Assembly (NCBI RefSeq): GCF_019977395.1
Contig: NZ_AP024660.1
Span: 4,278,001 to 4,342,000, forward strand
Length of the DNA: 64,000 bases
From: Arthrobacter sp. NicSoilC5
GTDB lineage: Bacteria; Actinomycetota; Actinomycetes; Actinomycetales; Micrococcaceae
Reading direction: 5' to 3'
Part shown: piece by piece, positions 38,102-48,125 of the stretch
How positions within the stretch are numbered: position 1 is the stretch's first letter
Layout of the letters: the number at the start of each line of letters is the position of its first letter
Translations under genes and position numbers: made by a program
Notes under the pieces: generated by a model
The model's database searches: none
What the model was told of the DNA's origin: nothing
What the model saw: only the letters and a program-made list of their open reading frames with translations

Positions 38102-38107
38102 AGAATA
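38102..38107 (-). promoter_or_regulatory. -10 element of trhA, leaderless type
   Basis: TATTCT on the minus strand ends 6 nt before the trhA ATG and touches the adjacent operator. Confidence 0.55.
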
Positions 38108-38127
38108 ACTTACGGGCCGGTAAGTTA
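38106..38127. promoter_or_regulatory. TetR-type operator upstream of trhA
   Basis: TAACTTAC (38106-38113) and GTAAGTTA (38120-38127) are perfect 8-bp arms with a 6-nt spacer. The repeat overlaps the end of the trhA -10 box. A second, weaker pair GTTAC/GTAAC (38124-38128, 38135-38139) extends it. Size and symmetry suit a TetR-family dimer. Confidence 0.55.
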
Positions 38128-38231
38128 CCGCTCAGTAACATCCCTTTGGGTCCGGTCCTGAGGTCCTGCCCGTCCCGGGGCGTCCCGGGCGGTAGCCTAG
38201 GATGTGGATGTACGTACGGCAGGAAAGTCAG

Positions 38232-39005
38232 GTGAGTGGACGCGTGGAGTTGCCCGGGTTCCTCTATGGCTATTACGAGCGCCGGCTGCTCAAGGACCTC
38301 CCGCGCGACCGCATTCCCCGGCACATTGGTGTCATGGTGGACGGAAACCGGCGCTGGGCCAAGCAGTTCAATGCCCCCACTGCCCAGGGCCACCAGGCGG
38401 GAGCGGACAAGATCCACGAATTCCTGGGCTGGTGCCAGGAGCTCGGCGTCAAGGTGGTGACGCTGTACATGCTCTCCACCGACAACATGAACCGCTCCAG
38501 CGAGGAACTGGACCTCCTGATGGGGATCATCGCCAACACCCTGGACCGGCTGGATGAAGACGCGAACATCTCCGTGCATGCCATGGGTGCCCCTGAAGTG
38601 CTTCCGGACTACCTGGCTGAGCGGCTGAACAAACTCACGGCCAGGACTCCTGTGCGGGAAAAGATCCACGTCAATGTGGCGGTGGGGTACGGGGGCCGCA
38701 GGGAGATTGTCGACGCCGTCCGTGAACTCCTGCATGACGCCGTCGCCAAGGGCATGGATATTTCCAAGCTTGCCGATGACCTGTGCGTCGACGACATCTC
38801 CCGGTACCTGTACACGCGGGGCCAGCCGGATCCGGACCTGGTGATCAGGACGTCGGGGGAGCAGCGCCTCTCCGGCTTCCTGATGTGGCAGAGCGCCTAT
38901 AGTGAGTTCTACTTTTGCGAGGCCCTGTGGCCCGCCTTCCGGAAGGTCGACTTCCTCCGCGCCCTGCGGGACTACGCCGGGCGGCAGCGGCGCTTCGGCA
39001 CCTGA
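38232..39005 (+). CDS. Isoprenyl transferase (cis-prenyltransferase, UppS family)
   Basis: The 257-residue enzyme condenses isopentenyl diphosphate in cis. [19 protein letters not shown] has the catalytic Asp and diphosphate-binding Arg residues, [12 protein letters not shown] follows, and [20 protein letters not shown] plus [29 protein letters not shown] are the signature regions. Position next to trhA resembles Rv1086, the short-chain Z,E-farnesyl diphosphate synthase, so this may make a short product rather than undecaprenyl diphosphate. The GTG at 38232 has AGGAAAG upstream; ATGs at 38202 and 38208 are alternatives. Confidence 0.9.
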   Translation: MSGRVELPGFLYGYYERRLLKDLPRDRIPRHIGVMVDGNRRWAKQFNAPTAQGHQAGADKIHEFLGWCQELGVKVVTLYMLSTDNMNRSSEELDLLMGIIANTLDRLDEDANISVHAMGAPEVLPDYLAERLNKLTARTPVREKIHVNVAVGYGGRREIVDAVRELLHDAVAKGMDISKLADDLCVDDISRYLYTRGQPDPDLVIRTSGEQRLSGFLMWQSAYSEFYFCEALWPAFRKVDFLRALRDYAGRQRRFGT

Positions 39006-39138
39006 AACCCGCGGTTCATCACGAGTTCATACATCCGCCGGAGAAATCGCCGCTAAATAGTTGCGGAAATCACCCGGAGTGGATTTACGTTATATCCATC
39101 AGCAGGCAAAACCGCCGGCTGATCGGGGAGGCCAGTAC

Positions 39139-39210
39139 ATGGAGCGAAACATCGCACCGGGTGTATGGGAGGCCGGATCCGGCCTCGTGGCCGAGCCGCC
39201 TCACCACTAA
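39139..39210 (+). CDS. Short leader ORF (23 codons) upstream of phoH
   Basis: An ATG at 39139 is preceded by GGGGAGG at 39125-39131, with a 7-nt spacer, a better ribosome site than that of phoH itself. The frame runs 23 codons (starting [10 protein letters not shown], ending AEPPHH) to a TAA at 39208, 34 bases before the phoH GTG. It contains a perfect palindrome. No homologue is recognised. It could be a regulatory leader peptide or the counterpart of the small ORF found before mycobacterial phoH2. Confidence 0.45.
   Translation: MERNIAPGVWEAGSGLVAEPPHH
39169..39186. repeat. Perfect 18-bp palindrome inside the phoH leader ORF
   Basis: GAGGCCGGATCCGGCCTC equals its own reverse complement. 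As RNA it forms a stem of about 7 bp. Ribosomes translating the leader ORF would melt it. Confidence 0.85.
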
Positions 39211-39244
39211 CAATTCCGGGCTGGCGCCCGGGGCTGGAGTCGAT

Positions 39245-40663
39245 GTGGCTACTTCTGAACAACTGCCCGAGGTCCTGGTTGGACAAGGCGGAAAAGCTAC
39301 CTCTCGCGCCGAGCGAGCCACCTCTGTGACCGGCGCAGCAACTGATGCTGCGGCCGGTTTTGCTGTCTCCGGAAGGGAAGCCGACATCCACACCTTCGTC
39401 ATCGACACCTCCGTCCTGCTCTCCGACCCGCGGGCACTCCTGCGGTTCGCCGAACATGAGGTGGTGGTCCCCGTCGTGGTCATCACCGAACTCGAAGCCA
39501 AACGGCACGATCCGGAACTGGGTTATTTCGCCCGGAATGCCCTGCGGCTCCTTGACGACCTCCGGGTCAAGCATGGCGGCCTGAACCAGCCCATTCCCAT
39601 CGGGGATGAGGGCGGCACCCTCATGGTGGAACTGAACCACATCTCCGCAGAGGTGCTCCCGCTGGGCTTCCGCAGCGGGGACAATGACAGCCGCATCCTC
39701 GCCGTCGCCAAGAACCTGGCCAACGAGGGGCGCAACGTCACGGTGGTCTCCAAGGACCTGCCCATGCGCGTCAAAGCCTCCGCCATGGGGCTTACCGCCG
39801 ACGAGTACCGCAACGAACTGGTCAAGGACTCCGGCTGGACCGGTGTTGCCGAAGTCGAGGCGGACGAACAGGACATCGCCACCCTCTACGGCCACGAACC
39901 GGTCTTCATCCCCGCCGCCGCCGAACTGCCCGTCAACACCGGGCTGGTGCTGCTCTCCAACCGTGGTTCCGCACTGGGCCGGGTGGGCGCCGACAAGCAG
40001 GTCCGCCTGGTCAAGGGCGACCGTGACGTGTTCGGCCTCCACGGCCGTTCCGCCGAACAGCGGCTGGCCATCGACATGCTGATGGACCCGGGCGTGGGCA
40101 TCGTATCCATCGGTGGCCGCGCCGGCACCGGCAAGTCGGCACTGGCCCTCTGCGCGGGCCTTGAGGCTGTGCTGGAACGCCGCGAACACCGCAAAGTGAT
40201 CGTCTTCCGGCCCCTCTTCGCGGTGGGCGGCCAGGAACTCGGCTACCTGCCGGGTTCGGAGTCCGAGAAGATGAATCCGTGGGCGCAGGCAGTCTTTGAC
40301 ACCCTGGGCGCCCTGGTCAGCCAGGAAGTAGTGGAAGAGGTCATGGACCGGGGCATGCTCGAGGTCATGCCCCTCACCCACATCCGCGGACGTTCCCTCC
40401 ACGATGCCTTCGTGATCGTCGACGAGGCCCAGTCCCTCGAAAAGAACGTCCTCCTCACCGTTATGAGCCGCATGGGCCAGAACTCCAAGATCGTGCTCAC
40501 CCACGACGTCGCCCAGCGTGACAACCTCCGCGTGGGGCGCCACGACGGAATCGCCGCCGTCGTCGAAACCCTGAAAGGACACCCGCTCTTCGGCCACATC
40601 ACCCTGACCCGCTCGGAACGTTCACCTATCGCGGCCCTGGTGACGGAACTCCTGGAGGGCTGA
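39245..40663 (+). CDS. PIN domain - PhoH ATPase fusion protein (PhoH2-like)
   Basis: The 472-residue protein has an N-terminal PIN nuclease domain. [19 protein letters not shown] and [11 protein letters not shown] carry the acidic residues, with [14 protein letters not shown] further on. A C-terminal PhoH-type P-loop ATPase follows ([16 protein letters not shown], then [11 protein letters not shown]). PhoH2 proteins of this architecture are described as RNA helicase-ribonucleases. The GTG at 39245 is preceded by CTGGAG. The same frame is open farther upstream but reads as non-coding AT-richer DNA. Confidence 0.9.
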   Translation: MATSEQLPEVLVGQGGKATSRAERATSVTGAATDAAAGFAVSGREADIHTFVIDTSVLLSDPRALLRFAEHEVVVPVVVITELEAKRHDPELGYFARNALRLLDDLRVKHGGLNQPIPIGDEGGTLMVELNHISAEVLPLGFRSGDNDSRILAVAKNLANEGRNVTVVSKDLPMRVKASAMGLTADEYRNELVKDSGWTGVAEVEADEQDIATLYGHEPVFIPAAAELPVNTGLVLLSNRGSALGRVGADKQVRLVKGDRDVFGLHGRSAEQRLAIDMLMDPGVGIVSIGGRAGTGKSALALCAGLEAVLERREHRKVIVFRPLFAVGGQELGYLPGSESEKMNPWAQAVFDTLGALVSQEVVEEVMDRGMLEVMPLTHIRGRSLHDAFVIVDEAQSLEKNVLLTVMSRMGQNSKIVLTHDVAQRDNLRVGRHDGIAAVVETLKGHPLFGHITLTRSERSPIAALVTELLEG

Positions 40664-40675
40664 CCTCACCTAAGC

Positions 40676-40711
40676 AAGGGCCGTGGCCGGGTTCGCCGGG
40701 CCACGGCCCTT
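40676..40711 (+). terminator. Terminator after phoH
   Basis: AAGGGCCGTGGCC (40676-40688) pairs perfectly with 40699-40711 around a 10-nt loop, followed by TCGTGCGTTT. Confidence 0.75.
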
Positions 40712-40740
40712 CGTGCGTTTCGGTGGCTGGGTACGTCCGC

Positions 40741-40848
40741 CCCAAGCCCTTCGCCGTCGCTTAGACACCTCCCGGCGCGCTGCTTCGGTCGCTGGGCGAC
40801 CTGCGCAACGCTCTGGTCGGCGATGCGCTCCTACGCGAAGGACTTGGG
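40741..40848. repeat. Imperfect inverted-repeat element, about 108 bp
   Basis: CCCAAGCCCTTCGC (40741-40754) and GCGAAGGACTTGGG (40835-40848) form terminal inverted repeats with one mismatch. The interior has no open frame worth calling but holds smaller GC-rich self-complementary pieces. It fills most of the gap between phoH and the acetyltransferase gene. It looks like a non-coding intergenic repeat unit, but no second copy lies in this window. Confidence 0.5.
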
Positions 40849-40862
40849 CCGGCCTTGTGCAG

Positions 40863-41510
40863 TCAAGCGACCTTAAGTAACTTTGCCACCGCCTCGTGGC
40901 CCTCGACCTGCAGGGACCACTCGGGGCGTTTGAACGTGTCCGGGGTGAGGCGGACGTGCTGGAGTGTTTCGACCTTGGTGCCCCAGGCTTTGCGGCTGGT
41001 GCCGTTCAGTTCGTAGCCGAGGGAACTGGAGACGCCCAGGGAGGCGCTGTTCCAGGCCGCGGCTTCGGATTCGGCCACTTCGGCGCCCAGCCAGTCGAAG
41101 GCCCACAGGACGACGGCGGCCCGCATCTCCCTGCCCAGTCCCCGGCCCTGAACTGACTTTTTGAGCCAGGAGCCGGTGGTGACAGTCTTCAGCACCGCGA
41201 AGTCCTTGGCACCAACGTCCTGGCACCCGATGAACTGCCCTTCATGCCAGATCCCCAGGAGCAGCGTCCAGTGCTCCGGCGTGAACTCCCCGCGGCAGCG
41301 CCAGTACCAGCGGGCCATGTTGGGGCCCAGCTCGTCGCCGGGCAGCTCGGTCCACGGCGTGCTGAACGGGTTCCTGGTGGGCTCGTGAATTCCGCTGCGG
41401 GCGGCGTCGACAGCCGCCGGGATGTCCTGGTCGGTGATGGGCCGGAGCTCCAGCCGGGGCGTGGTGAGCCTGAGGTCGAACAGGGGCCAGATGGAGCTCA
41501 TCGTCGTCAT
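40863..41510 (-). CDS. GNAT-family N-acetyltransferase (RimJ/RimL-like)
   Basis: The 215-residue protein begins with TPRLELRPITDQDIPAAV, the usual RimJ/RimL opening. It contains the acetyl-CoA motif region SWLKKSVQGRGLGREMRAAVVLWAFDWLGAE (Q/RxxGxG/A form QGRGLG) and EAAAWNSASLGVSSSLGYELNG. The substrate cannot be told: protein N-terminus or a small amine. The ATG at 41510 lies 6 nt after a TAGGCT box. Confidence 0.88.
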   Translation of the reverse strand: MTTMSSIWPLFDLRLTTPRLELRPITDQDIPAAVDAARSGIHEPTRNPFSTPWTELPGDELGPNMARWYWRCRGEFTPEHWTLLLGIWHEGQFIGCQDVGAKDFAVLKTVTTGSWLKKSVQGRGLGREMRAAVVLWAFDWLGAEVAESEAAAWNSASLGVSSSLGYELNGTSRKAWGTKVETLQHVRLTPDTFKRPEWSLQVEGHEAVAKLLKVA

Positions 41511-41516
41511 CCGCGA

Positions 41517-41522
41517 AGCCTA
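41517..41522 (-). promoter_or_regulatory. -10 element of the GNAT gene, leaderless type
   Basis: TAGGCT on the minus strand ends 6 nt before the ATG; there is no ribosome site. Confidence 0.5.
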
Positions 41523-41552
41523 GCCGACCGGGACCGGGAGGACCTGTCACGC

Positions 41553-42347
41553 TCAGGCCGGAATGTCCCAGCTGATGTGCCGGCGGACGTCGGTGAGGTT
41601 CATGGACTGGGCCAGGAACAGGTCATCCAGCATGTACTCGTCCACGGCGATGATCCGGATCCAGTGGCCATACCCTTCCGTTTCCGGTTCCAGCGACTGG
41701 CTGGACACACAGACGCCGGTGTTCACGTCTACGCGCAGCAGGGACCGGCCGGGCAGGCACAGGGGAGCGGCAGGATCGGCGGGGCGGTAGGCGGCGTTGG
41801 GGACCACCACGGCTTCAAGGACTGTCCGGCCCTCGTGGTCGGAATACCCCACCTTCCGGATGTCCAGCGCGTTGCTGCCGGGAAACTCGATGGGCACGGG
41901 TGCATTGCCCGCGAGCTCCACGGGGTCCAGCGCCGCCGAGAAGCGGCCGTTGCCGAATCCGGGCTCGCCGTAGGCGGCCTCGGGGCGGCGGCGTACCAGT
42001 CCGGCGTCGTCATAGACGGGGGTGACCAGGTGCGGGGGGAGGAGCCAGGACTTGCGCGTGGCGCTCACATAGAAGACGTCCCGGGAATCGTTGATCCCCG
42101 TAGTGCTGTGCAGGACCAGGCGCTCGGGGCTCTCTAGCCGGAGCGCCCCCGGACGGCGCAGCCAGGCGCGGACGAACGGGGCGCCCGGGGCGGGGGCCGA
42201 CGCAAAGGCCTGGTCCCAGTACTCAAACCGCATTGACTGCCACTTCCAAGGGGAGGAGCGGCAGAGGTTCCGGAACACGGCGGCCAGGTCCGCCGGGGAG
42301 GCAGGTGATTCCGGAACCGGGCTGCGCCGGGAGTCCCAGGTCGACAT
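41553..42347 (-). CDS. Hypothetical protein, 264 residues
   Basis: I do not recognise a family. There is no signal peptide or transmembrane segment. The sequence mixes Trp/Tyr-rich stretches (SSPWKWQSMRFEYWDQAF) with a middle that reads like a beta-rich domain (VLHSTTGINDSRDVFYVSATRKSWLLPPHLV) and a conserved-looking C-terminus (GHWIRIIAVDEYMLDDLFLAQSM). Codon use matches the neighbours, so it is a real gene. The ATG at 42347 lies 6 nt after TAAAAT; a GTG two codons upstream is the alternative. Confidence 0.75.
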   Translation of the reverse strand: MSTWDSRRSPVPESPASPADLAAVFRNLCRSSPWKWQSMRFEYWDQAFASAPAPGAPFVRAWLRRPGALRLESPERLVLHSTTGINDSRDVFYVSATRKSWLLPPHLVTPVYDDAGLVRRRPEAAYGEPGFGNGRFSAALDPVELAGNAPVPIEFPGSNALDIRKVGYSDHEGRTVLEAVVVPNAAYRPADPAAPLCLPGRSLLRVDVNTGVCVSSQSLEPETEGYGHWIRIIAVDEYMLDDLFLAQSMNLTDVRRHISWDIPA

Positions 42348-42353
42348 ATACAC

Positions 42354-42359
42354 ATTTTA
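42354..42359 (-). promoter_or_regulatory. -10 element of the hypothetical gene, leaderless type
   Basis: TAAAAT on the minus strand is close to the consensus and ends 6 nt before the ATG. Confidence 0.55.
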
Positions 42360-42394
42360 CGCGGGGGCGCTACGGCGGGAATGGGTGGATCCAG

Positions 42395-42400
42395 TAGCAT
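42395..42400 (+). promoter_or_regulatory. -10 element of the prepilin peptidase gene, leaderless type
   Basis: TAGCAT ends 7 nt before the GTG at 42408 and falls inside the longer alternative reading frame. This favours the GTG start. Confidence 0.45.
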
Positions 42401-42407
42401 CCGAGGG

Positions 42408-42953
42408 GTGATCGGACGACTCGGTGAACTTTGGCAGCACACCCCGCTTGCCTTCTGGCTGGTGCTGGCGGCCTGCCTCTACTTTGCGGTGATGGCGGTG
42501 CGGCTGACCATCATCGACGTCCGGCACCACCTTTTGCCCAACCGGATCGTCTTTCCGTCCTATGCGGTGGCCGGCGTGCTTCTTCTGGCGGCAGCCGCCG
42601 TTGCCTGGGCCAGCCCACTTTCGGCCGCCGGTGACACCACTGGGATCCTGTCGGCCCCTGCCCTCCGCGTGGTGGCCGGGGCCGGGATCCTGTGGCTGTT
42701 CTACTTCGTCCTCCGGTTTGTGTACCCGCCGGGCATGGGGTTCGGCGACGTCAAACTCGCAGGAGTGCTGGGCATGTACCTTGGCTATCTCAGCTGGGGA
42801 CACCTGTTCGCTGGGACCTTCCTGGCCTTCCTGCTGGGCGGCCTGTGGTCCGTAGCCCTTCTTGCAGCCCGGCGGGGGACTTTGAAATCCTCCATCCCGT
42901 TCGGGCCGTTCATGCTCGCCGGGGCCGCAGCCGCCATGCTGCTTCCCGCCTGA
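42408..42953 (+). CDS. Prepilin peptidase (type IV leader peptidase, A24 family)
   Basis: The roughly 181-residue membrane protein has 5-6 hydrophobic segments and both catalytic aspartates: Asp in TIIDVRHHLLPNRIVFPS and Asp in PPGMGFGDVKLAGVLG (GxGD motif). It lacks the N-terminal methyltransferase domain, like small actinobacterial A24 enzymes that process Flp/Tad pilins. No pilin genes are nearby. The GTG is placed 7 nt after a -10 box; an in-frame ATG at 42381 would add 9 residues. Confidence 0.85.
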   Translation: MIGRLGELWQHTPLAFWLVLAACLYFAVMAVRLTIIDVRHHLLPNRIVFPSYAVAGVLLLAAAAVAWASPLSAAGDTTGILSAPALRVVAGAGILWLFYFVLRFVYPPGMGFGDVKLAGVLGMYLGYLSWGHLFAGTFLAFLLGGLWSVALLAARRGTLKSSIPFGPFMLAGAAAAMLLPA

Positions 42954-42981
42954 GCGGCGGGGCGTCCGCTTGGTGATTGGA

Positions 42982-42987
42982 TAGGCT
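42982..42987 (+). promoter_or_regulatory. -10 element of the NUDIX gene, leaderless type
   Basis: TAGGCT ends 6 nt before the ATG at 42994. Confidence 0.5.
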
Positions 42988-42993
42988 GGCGCT

Positions 42994-43464
42994 ATGCCTG
43001 CACCCGAATACGTCCTGAAGCTCCGCAAGAAGATCGGCAACGATCCCATCTGGGTTCCCGGTGTGCGGGGCGTGGTGGTGGATGACGCCGGCCGGATCCT
43101 GCTGGCCCAGCGGGCTGACAACGGCCAATGGGCGCTGGTCAGCGGCATGCTGGACCCCGGCGAGCAGCCGGCCCGCGGGCTGATCCGTGAGATCTTCGAG
43201 GAAACGGCTGTGGTGGCCGAGGCAGAGCGCGTGGTGTCGGTTGGCGCTGTGGGGCCGGTCACGTATCCCAACGGGGACGTCTGCGAATTCCTGGACGTCG
43301 TGTTCCTGTGCCGCTACGTCTCCGGCGAAGCCAGGGTCAATGACGATGAATCCCTGGCTGTCGGCTGGTTTACCTTTGATGACCTTCCCGACCTGATGCC
43401 CGGGCACCTCACCAGCATCCGCCAGGCGCTGGCGCCCTCCGCAGCCGTCCACTTCGAGCCCTAG
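42994..43464 (+). CDS. NUDIX hydrolase
   Basis: The 156-residue protein has the full Nudix box GMLDPGEQPARGLIREIFEETAVV, including the REIFEE core that binds magnesium. The beta-sheet start VPGVRGVVVDDAGRILLAQRADNGQWALV is typical of MutT/ADP-ribose-type enzymes. It hydrolyses a nucleoside diphosphate linked to another moiety; the substrate is unknown. It has its own leaderless promoter and converges on the MFS gene. Confidence 0.92.
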   Translation: MPAPEYVLKLRKKIGNDPIWVPGVRGVVVDDAGRILLAQRADNGQWALVSGMLDPGEQPARGLIREIFEETAVVAEAERVVSVGAVGPVTYPNGDVCEFLDVVFLCRYVSGEARVNDDESLAVGWFTFDDLPDLMPGHLTSIRQALAPSAAVHFEP

Positions 43465-43482
43465 AGGCTGCCGCGACGGCCG

Positions 43483-45833
<2,351 letters not shown>

Positions 45834-45843
45834 AAAGTAAATT

Positions 45844-45870
45844 TTTGCACTAAAACATCTGGAGTGCAAA
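45844..45870. promoter_or_regulatory. Operator of the tetR-MFS operon
   Basis: TTTGCACT (45844-45851) and AGTGCAAA (45863-45870) are perfect 8-bp arms separated by 11 nt. It begins 10 bases before the tetR start on the minus strand and overlaps the likely promoter. Confidence 0.7.
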
Positions 45871-45905
45871 CTTCAGTTGCCGACCTGCAGTTGCCTTAAA
45901 GTACG

Positions 45906-45947
45906 ACGGCGGCCGGCGCCTTTCGTGCGAAAGGTGCCGGCCGCCGT
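45906..45947 (-). terminator. Terminator after fumC
   Basis: A 20-bp stem (45906-45925 with 45928-45947, one G-U pair) with a very small loop lies between the fumC stop and the tetR promoter. Confidence 0.7.
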
Positions 45948-45982
45948 TGGAGGTTTTGGCCTGTTGGGCCTTGTTTGGCTTG

Positions 45983-47410
45983 TCAGGCCTTGTGGGCCGG
46001 GGCCGTCATGGTGGTAACGTCCAGGGCTTTGTCGAGATCGGCTTCGGAGACCTTGCCGTCGCCCTCGCCGACGAAGCCGAGCTTCTCGGTGGCCTGGCGG
46101 ATGGTCAGGCCCTCCTTGACGGCGGTCTTGGCGATCTTGGCGGCGTTCTCGTAGCCGATGTACTTGTTCAGCGGGGTGACGATGGACGGGGAAGCCTCAG
46201 CCAGGAAGCGAGCGCGCTCCACGTTCGCGGTGATGCCGTCGATCATCTTGTCCGCCATGACGCGGCTGGTGTTGGCCAGCAGGCGAATGGACTCCAGCAG
46301 GTTGGCGGCCATGACCGGGATGCCCACGTTGAGTTCGAAGGCGCCGTTGGTGCCGGACCAGGCGATGGCGGTGTCGTTGCCGATGACCTGGGCGGCCACC
46401 ATGATGGAGGCCTCACAGATGACCGGGTTCACCTTGCCGGGCATGATCGAGGAGCCGGGCTGCAGGTCCGGAATGGCGATTTCGCCGAGGCCCGTGTTGG
46501 GGCCCGAACCCATCCAGCGAAGGTCGTTGTTGATCTTCATGAACGAGATGGCGATGTTGCGCAGCTGGCTGGACGCTTCAATCAGGCCGTCGCGGTTGGC
46601 CTGGGCCTCAAAGTGGTCGCGGGCCTCGGTCAGCGGCAGGCCGGTGTCCGTGGCGAGCAGCTCGATGACGCGCTCGGGGAAGCCGGCGGGGGTGTTGATG
46701 CCGGTGCCCACGGCGGTGCCGCCCAGGGGCACCTCAGCCACGCGGGGGAGCGAGGCGTTGATGCGCTCGATGCCGTAGCGGACCTGCGCCGCGTAGCCGC
46801 CGAACTCCTGGCCCAGGGTGACCGGGGTGGCGTCCATGAGGTGGGTGCGCCCGGACTTGACGACGTCCTTGAACTCAACGGCCTTGCGCTCCAGCGACTC
46901 TGCCAGGTAGCCCAGGGCGGGAATGAGGTCGTTGATCAGCGCGGACGTGGCGGCAACGTGCACGGACGTGGGGAACACGTCGTTGGAGGACTGCGAGGCG
47001 TTGACGTGGTCGTTGGGGTGGACCACCTTGTCGCTGCCTGCGGCCTTCAGCGCACGCGTGGCCAGCTCTGCCAGGACCTCGTTGGTGTTCATGTTCGAGG
47101 AGGTGCCGGAGCCGGTCTGGAAAACGTCGATGGGGAAGTCGCCGTCGTACTTGCCGGCAGCCACCTCATCGGCAGCGTCGGCAATCGCCTTGGCCAGCTC
47201 GCCGTCGAGCACGCCCAGTTCTGCGTTGGCCTGGGCGGCAGCCTTCTTGACCCGTGCCAGCGCCTCGATGTGGGTGCGCTCCAGGGTCTTGCCGGAGATG
47301 GGGAAATTCTCTACTGCCCGCTGCGTCTGCGCGCGGTACAGTGCGTTCACGGGGACGCGGACTTCGCCCATCGTGTCATGTTCAATGCGGAACTCTTCAG
47401 TGGAAGTCAT
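45983..47410 (-). CDS. fumC: Class II fumarate hydratase
   Basis: The 475-residue TCA enzyme interconverts fumarate and malate without an iron-sulfur cluster. The superfamily signature [11 protein letters not shown] is present, with [14 protein letters not shown] and [24 protein letters not shown], which line the active site formed by three subunits. The ATG at 47410 follows a TAAGCT box by 6 nt. fumC close to glpX and DUF4245 is an actinobacterial arrangement. Confidence 0.96.
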   Translation of the reverse strand: MTSTEEFRIEHDTMGEVRVPVNALYRAQTQRAVENFPISGKTLERTHIEALARVKKAAAQANAELGVLDGELAKAIADAADEVAAGKYDGDFPIDVFQTGSGTSSNMNTNEVLAELATRALKAAGSDKVVHPNDHVNASQSSNDVFPTSVHVAATSALINDLIPALGYLAESLERKAVEFKDVVKSGRTHLMDATPVTLGQEFGGYAAQVRYGIERINASLPRVAEVPLGGTAVGTGINTPAGFPERVIELLATDTGLPLTEARDHFEAQANRDGLIEASSQLRNIAISFMKINNDLRWMGSGPNTGLGEIAIPDLQPGSSIMPGKVNPVICEASIMVAAQVIGNDTAIAWSGTNGAFELNVGIPVMAANLLESIRLLANTSRVMADKMIDGITANVERARFLAEASPSIVTPLNKYIGYENAAKIAKTAVKEGLTIRQATEKLGFVGEGDGKVSEADLDKALDVTTMTAPAHKA

Positions 47411-47416
47411 GGGGCT

Positions 47417-47422
47417 AGCTTA
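47417..47422 (-). promoter_or_regulatory. -10 element of fumC, leaderless type
   Basis: TAAGCT on the minus strand ends 6 nt before the fumC ATG. Confidence 0.5.
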
Positions 47423-47462
47423 TGGCTCCCGGGTGCCCCATCGAAAACCGTTAAGGGAGCAT

Positions 47463-47489
47463 CGCCGGCGGCCCGCTGGGCCGCCGGCG
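47463..47489 (-). terminator. Terminator after the carbonic anhydrase gene
   Basis: CGCCGGCGGCCC (47463-47474) pairs perfectly with 47478-47489 around a GCT loop, 8 bases beyond the stop codon. Confidence 0.75.
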
Positions 47490-47497
47490 CAGGGTTC

Positions 47498-48112
47498 CTA
47501 GAGCTCGCCGATTCCGGAAACAAGGTCGGCGCGGCCCTCTGCCAGACGGTACGACAGGCCGATGACCGCGGTCCGGCCCTCCTCGATTGCGGTGGAAATC
47601 ACACGCGAGCTGTCCGCAAGGCGATGGGACATCTGCTTGACGTTCTCCACCACCATGTCGTTGACCTCGGGCTGGTTGTTCCGCAGGGACGTCAGGACGG
47701 AAGGCGTAATGCGTTCCACGAGGTCGCGGATGAAGCCTGCGGGCATTTCACCGGTCTCCACGGCATCCCTGGTGGCGGTTACGGCGCCGCAGCTGTCGTG
47801 CCCAAGGACCACGATCAGCGGCACCCCCAGCACCGCGACGCTGTATTCCAGGGAGCCCAGGACGGCGTCGTCAATCACCTGTCCGGCGGTGCGGACCACG
47901 AAGACGTCGCCCAGGCCGACGTCGAAGATAATTTCGGCAGCGAGCCGGGAGTCGGAGCAGCCGAAGATAACGGCGAAGGGATTTTGCGTCTCGACCAGTT
48001 CCGAGCGCCGTGAAGCGTTCTGGTTGGGATGGGAGGATTCGCCGTTTACGAAACGTTCGTTGCCTTCGCGCAGGCGGCGCCAGGCCAGTGCAGGGGTCAG
48101 GTTAGTAGCCAT
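47498..48112 (-). CDS. Beta-carbonic anhydrase
   Basis: The 204-residue zinc enzyme interconverts carbon dioxide and bicarbonate. Zinc ligands are the Cys and Asp of FGCSDSRLAAEIIFD and the His and Cys of VVLGHDSCGAVTA; the Asp-Arg dyad lies in CSDSR. The ATG at 48112 gives the canonical N-terminus (LTPALAWRRLREGNERFVNGES), and a TAACGT box lies 7 nt before it. A longer upstream frame of 43 residues is Pro/Ser-rich and overlaps the DUF4245 gene, so it is rejected. Confidence 0.93.
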   Translation of the reverse strand: MATNLTPALAWRRLREGNERFVNGESSHPNQNASRRSELVETQNPFAVIFGCSDSRLAAEIIFDVGLGDVFVVRTAGQVIDDAVLGSLEYSVAVLGVPLIVVLGHDSCGAVTATRDAVETGEMPAGFIRDLVERITPSVLTSLRNNQPEVNDMVVENVKQMSHRLADSSRVISTAIEEGRTAVIGLSYRLAEGRADLVSGIGEL

Positions 48113-48119
48113 GCTTACT

Positions 48120-48125
48120 ACGTTA
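48120..48125 (-). promoter_or_regulatory. -10 element of the carbonic anhydrase gene, leaderless type
   Basis: TAACGT on the minus strand ends 7 nt before the ATG and overlaps the last codon of the upstream DUF4245 gene. Confidence 0.5.

Noticed and set aside
38915..39244. In-frame N-terminal extension of the PhoH protein back to 38915
   Set aside because: It overlaps the prenyltransferase gene. The sequence between reads as non-coding and AT-richer, and a GTG with CTGGAG sits at 39245 where the family start is expected.
45947..48013. 688-codon open frame on the plus strand across fumC and carbonic anhydrase
   Set aside because: Both real genes on the minus strand have full catalytic motifs. 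The antisense product resembles nothing and has Gly/Val/His composition typical of shadow frames.
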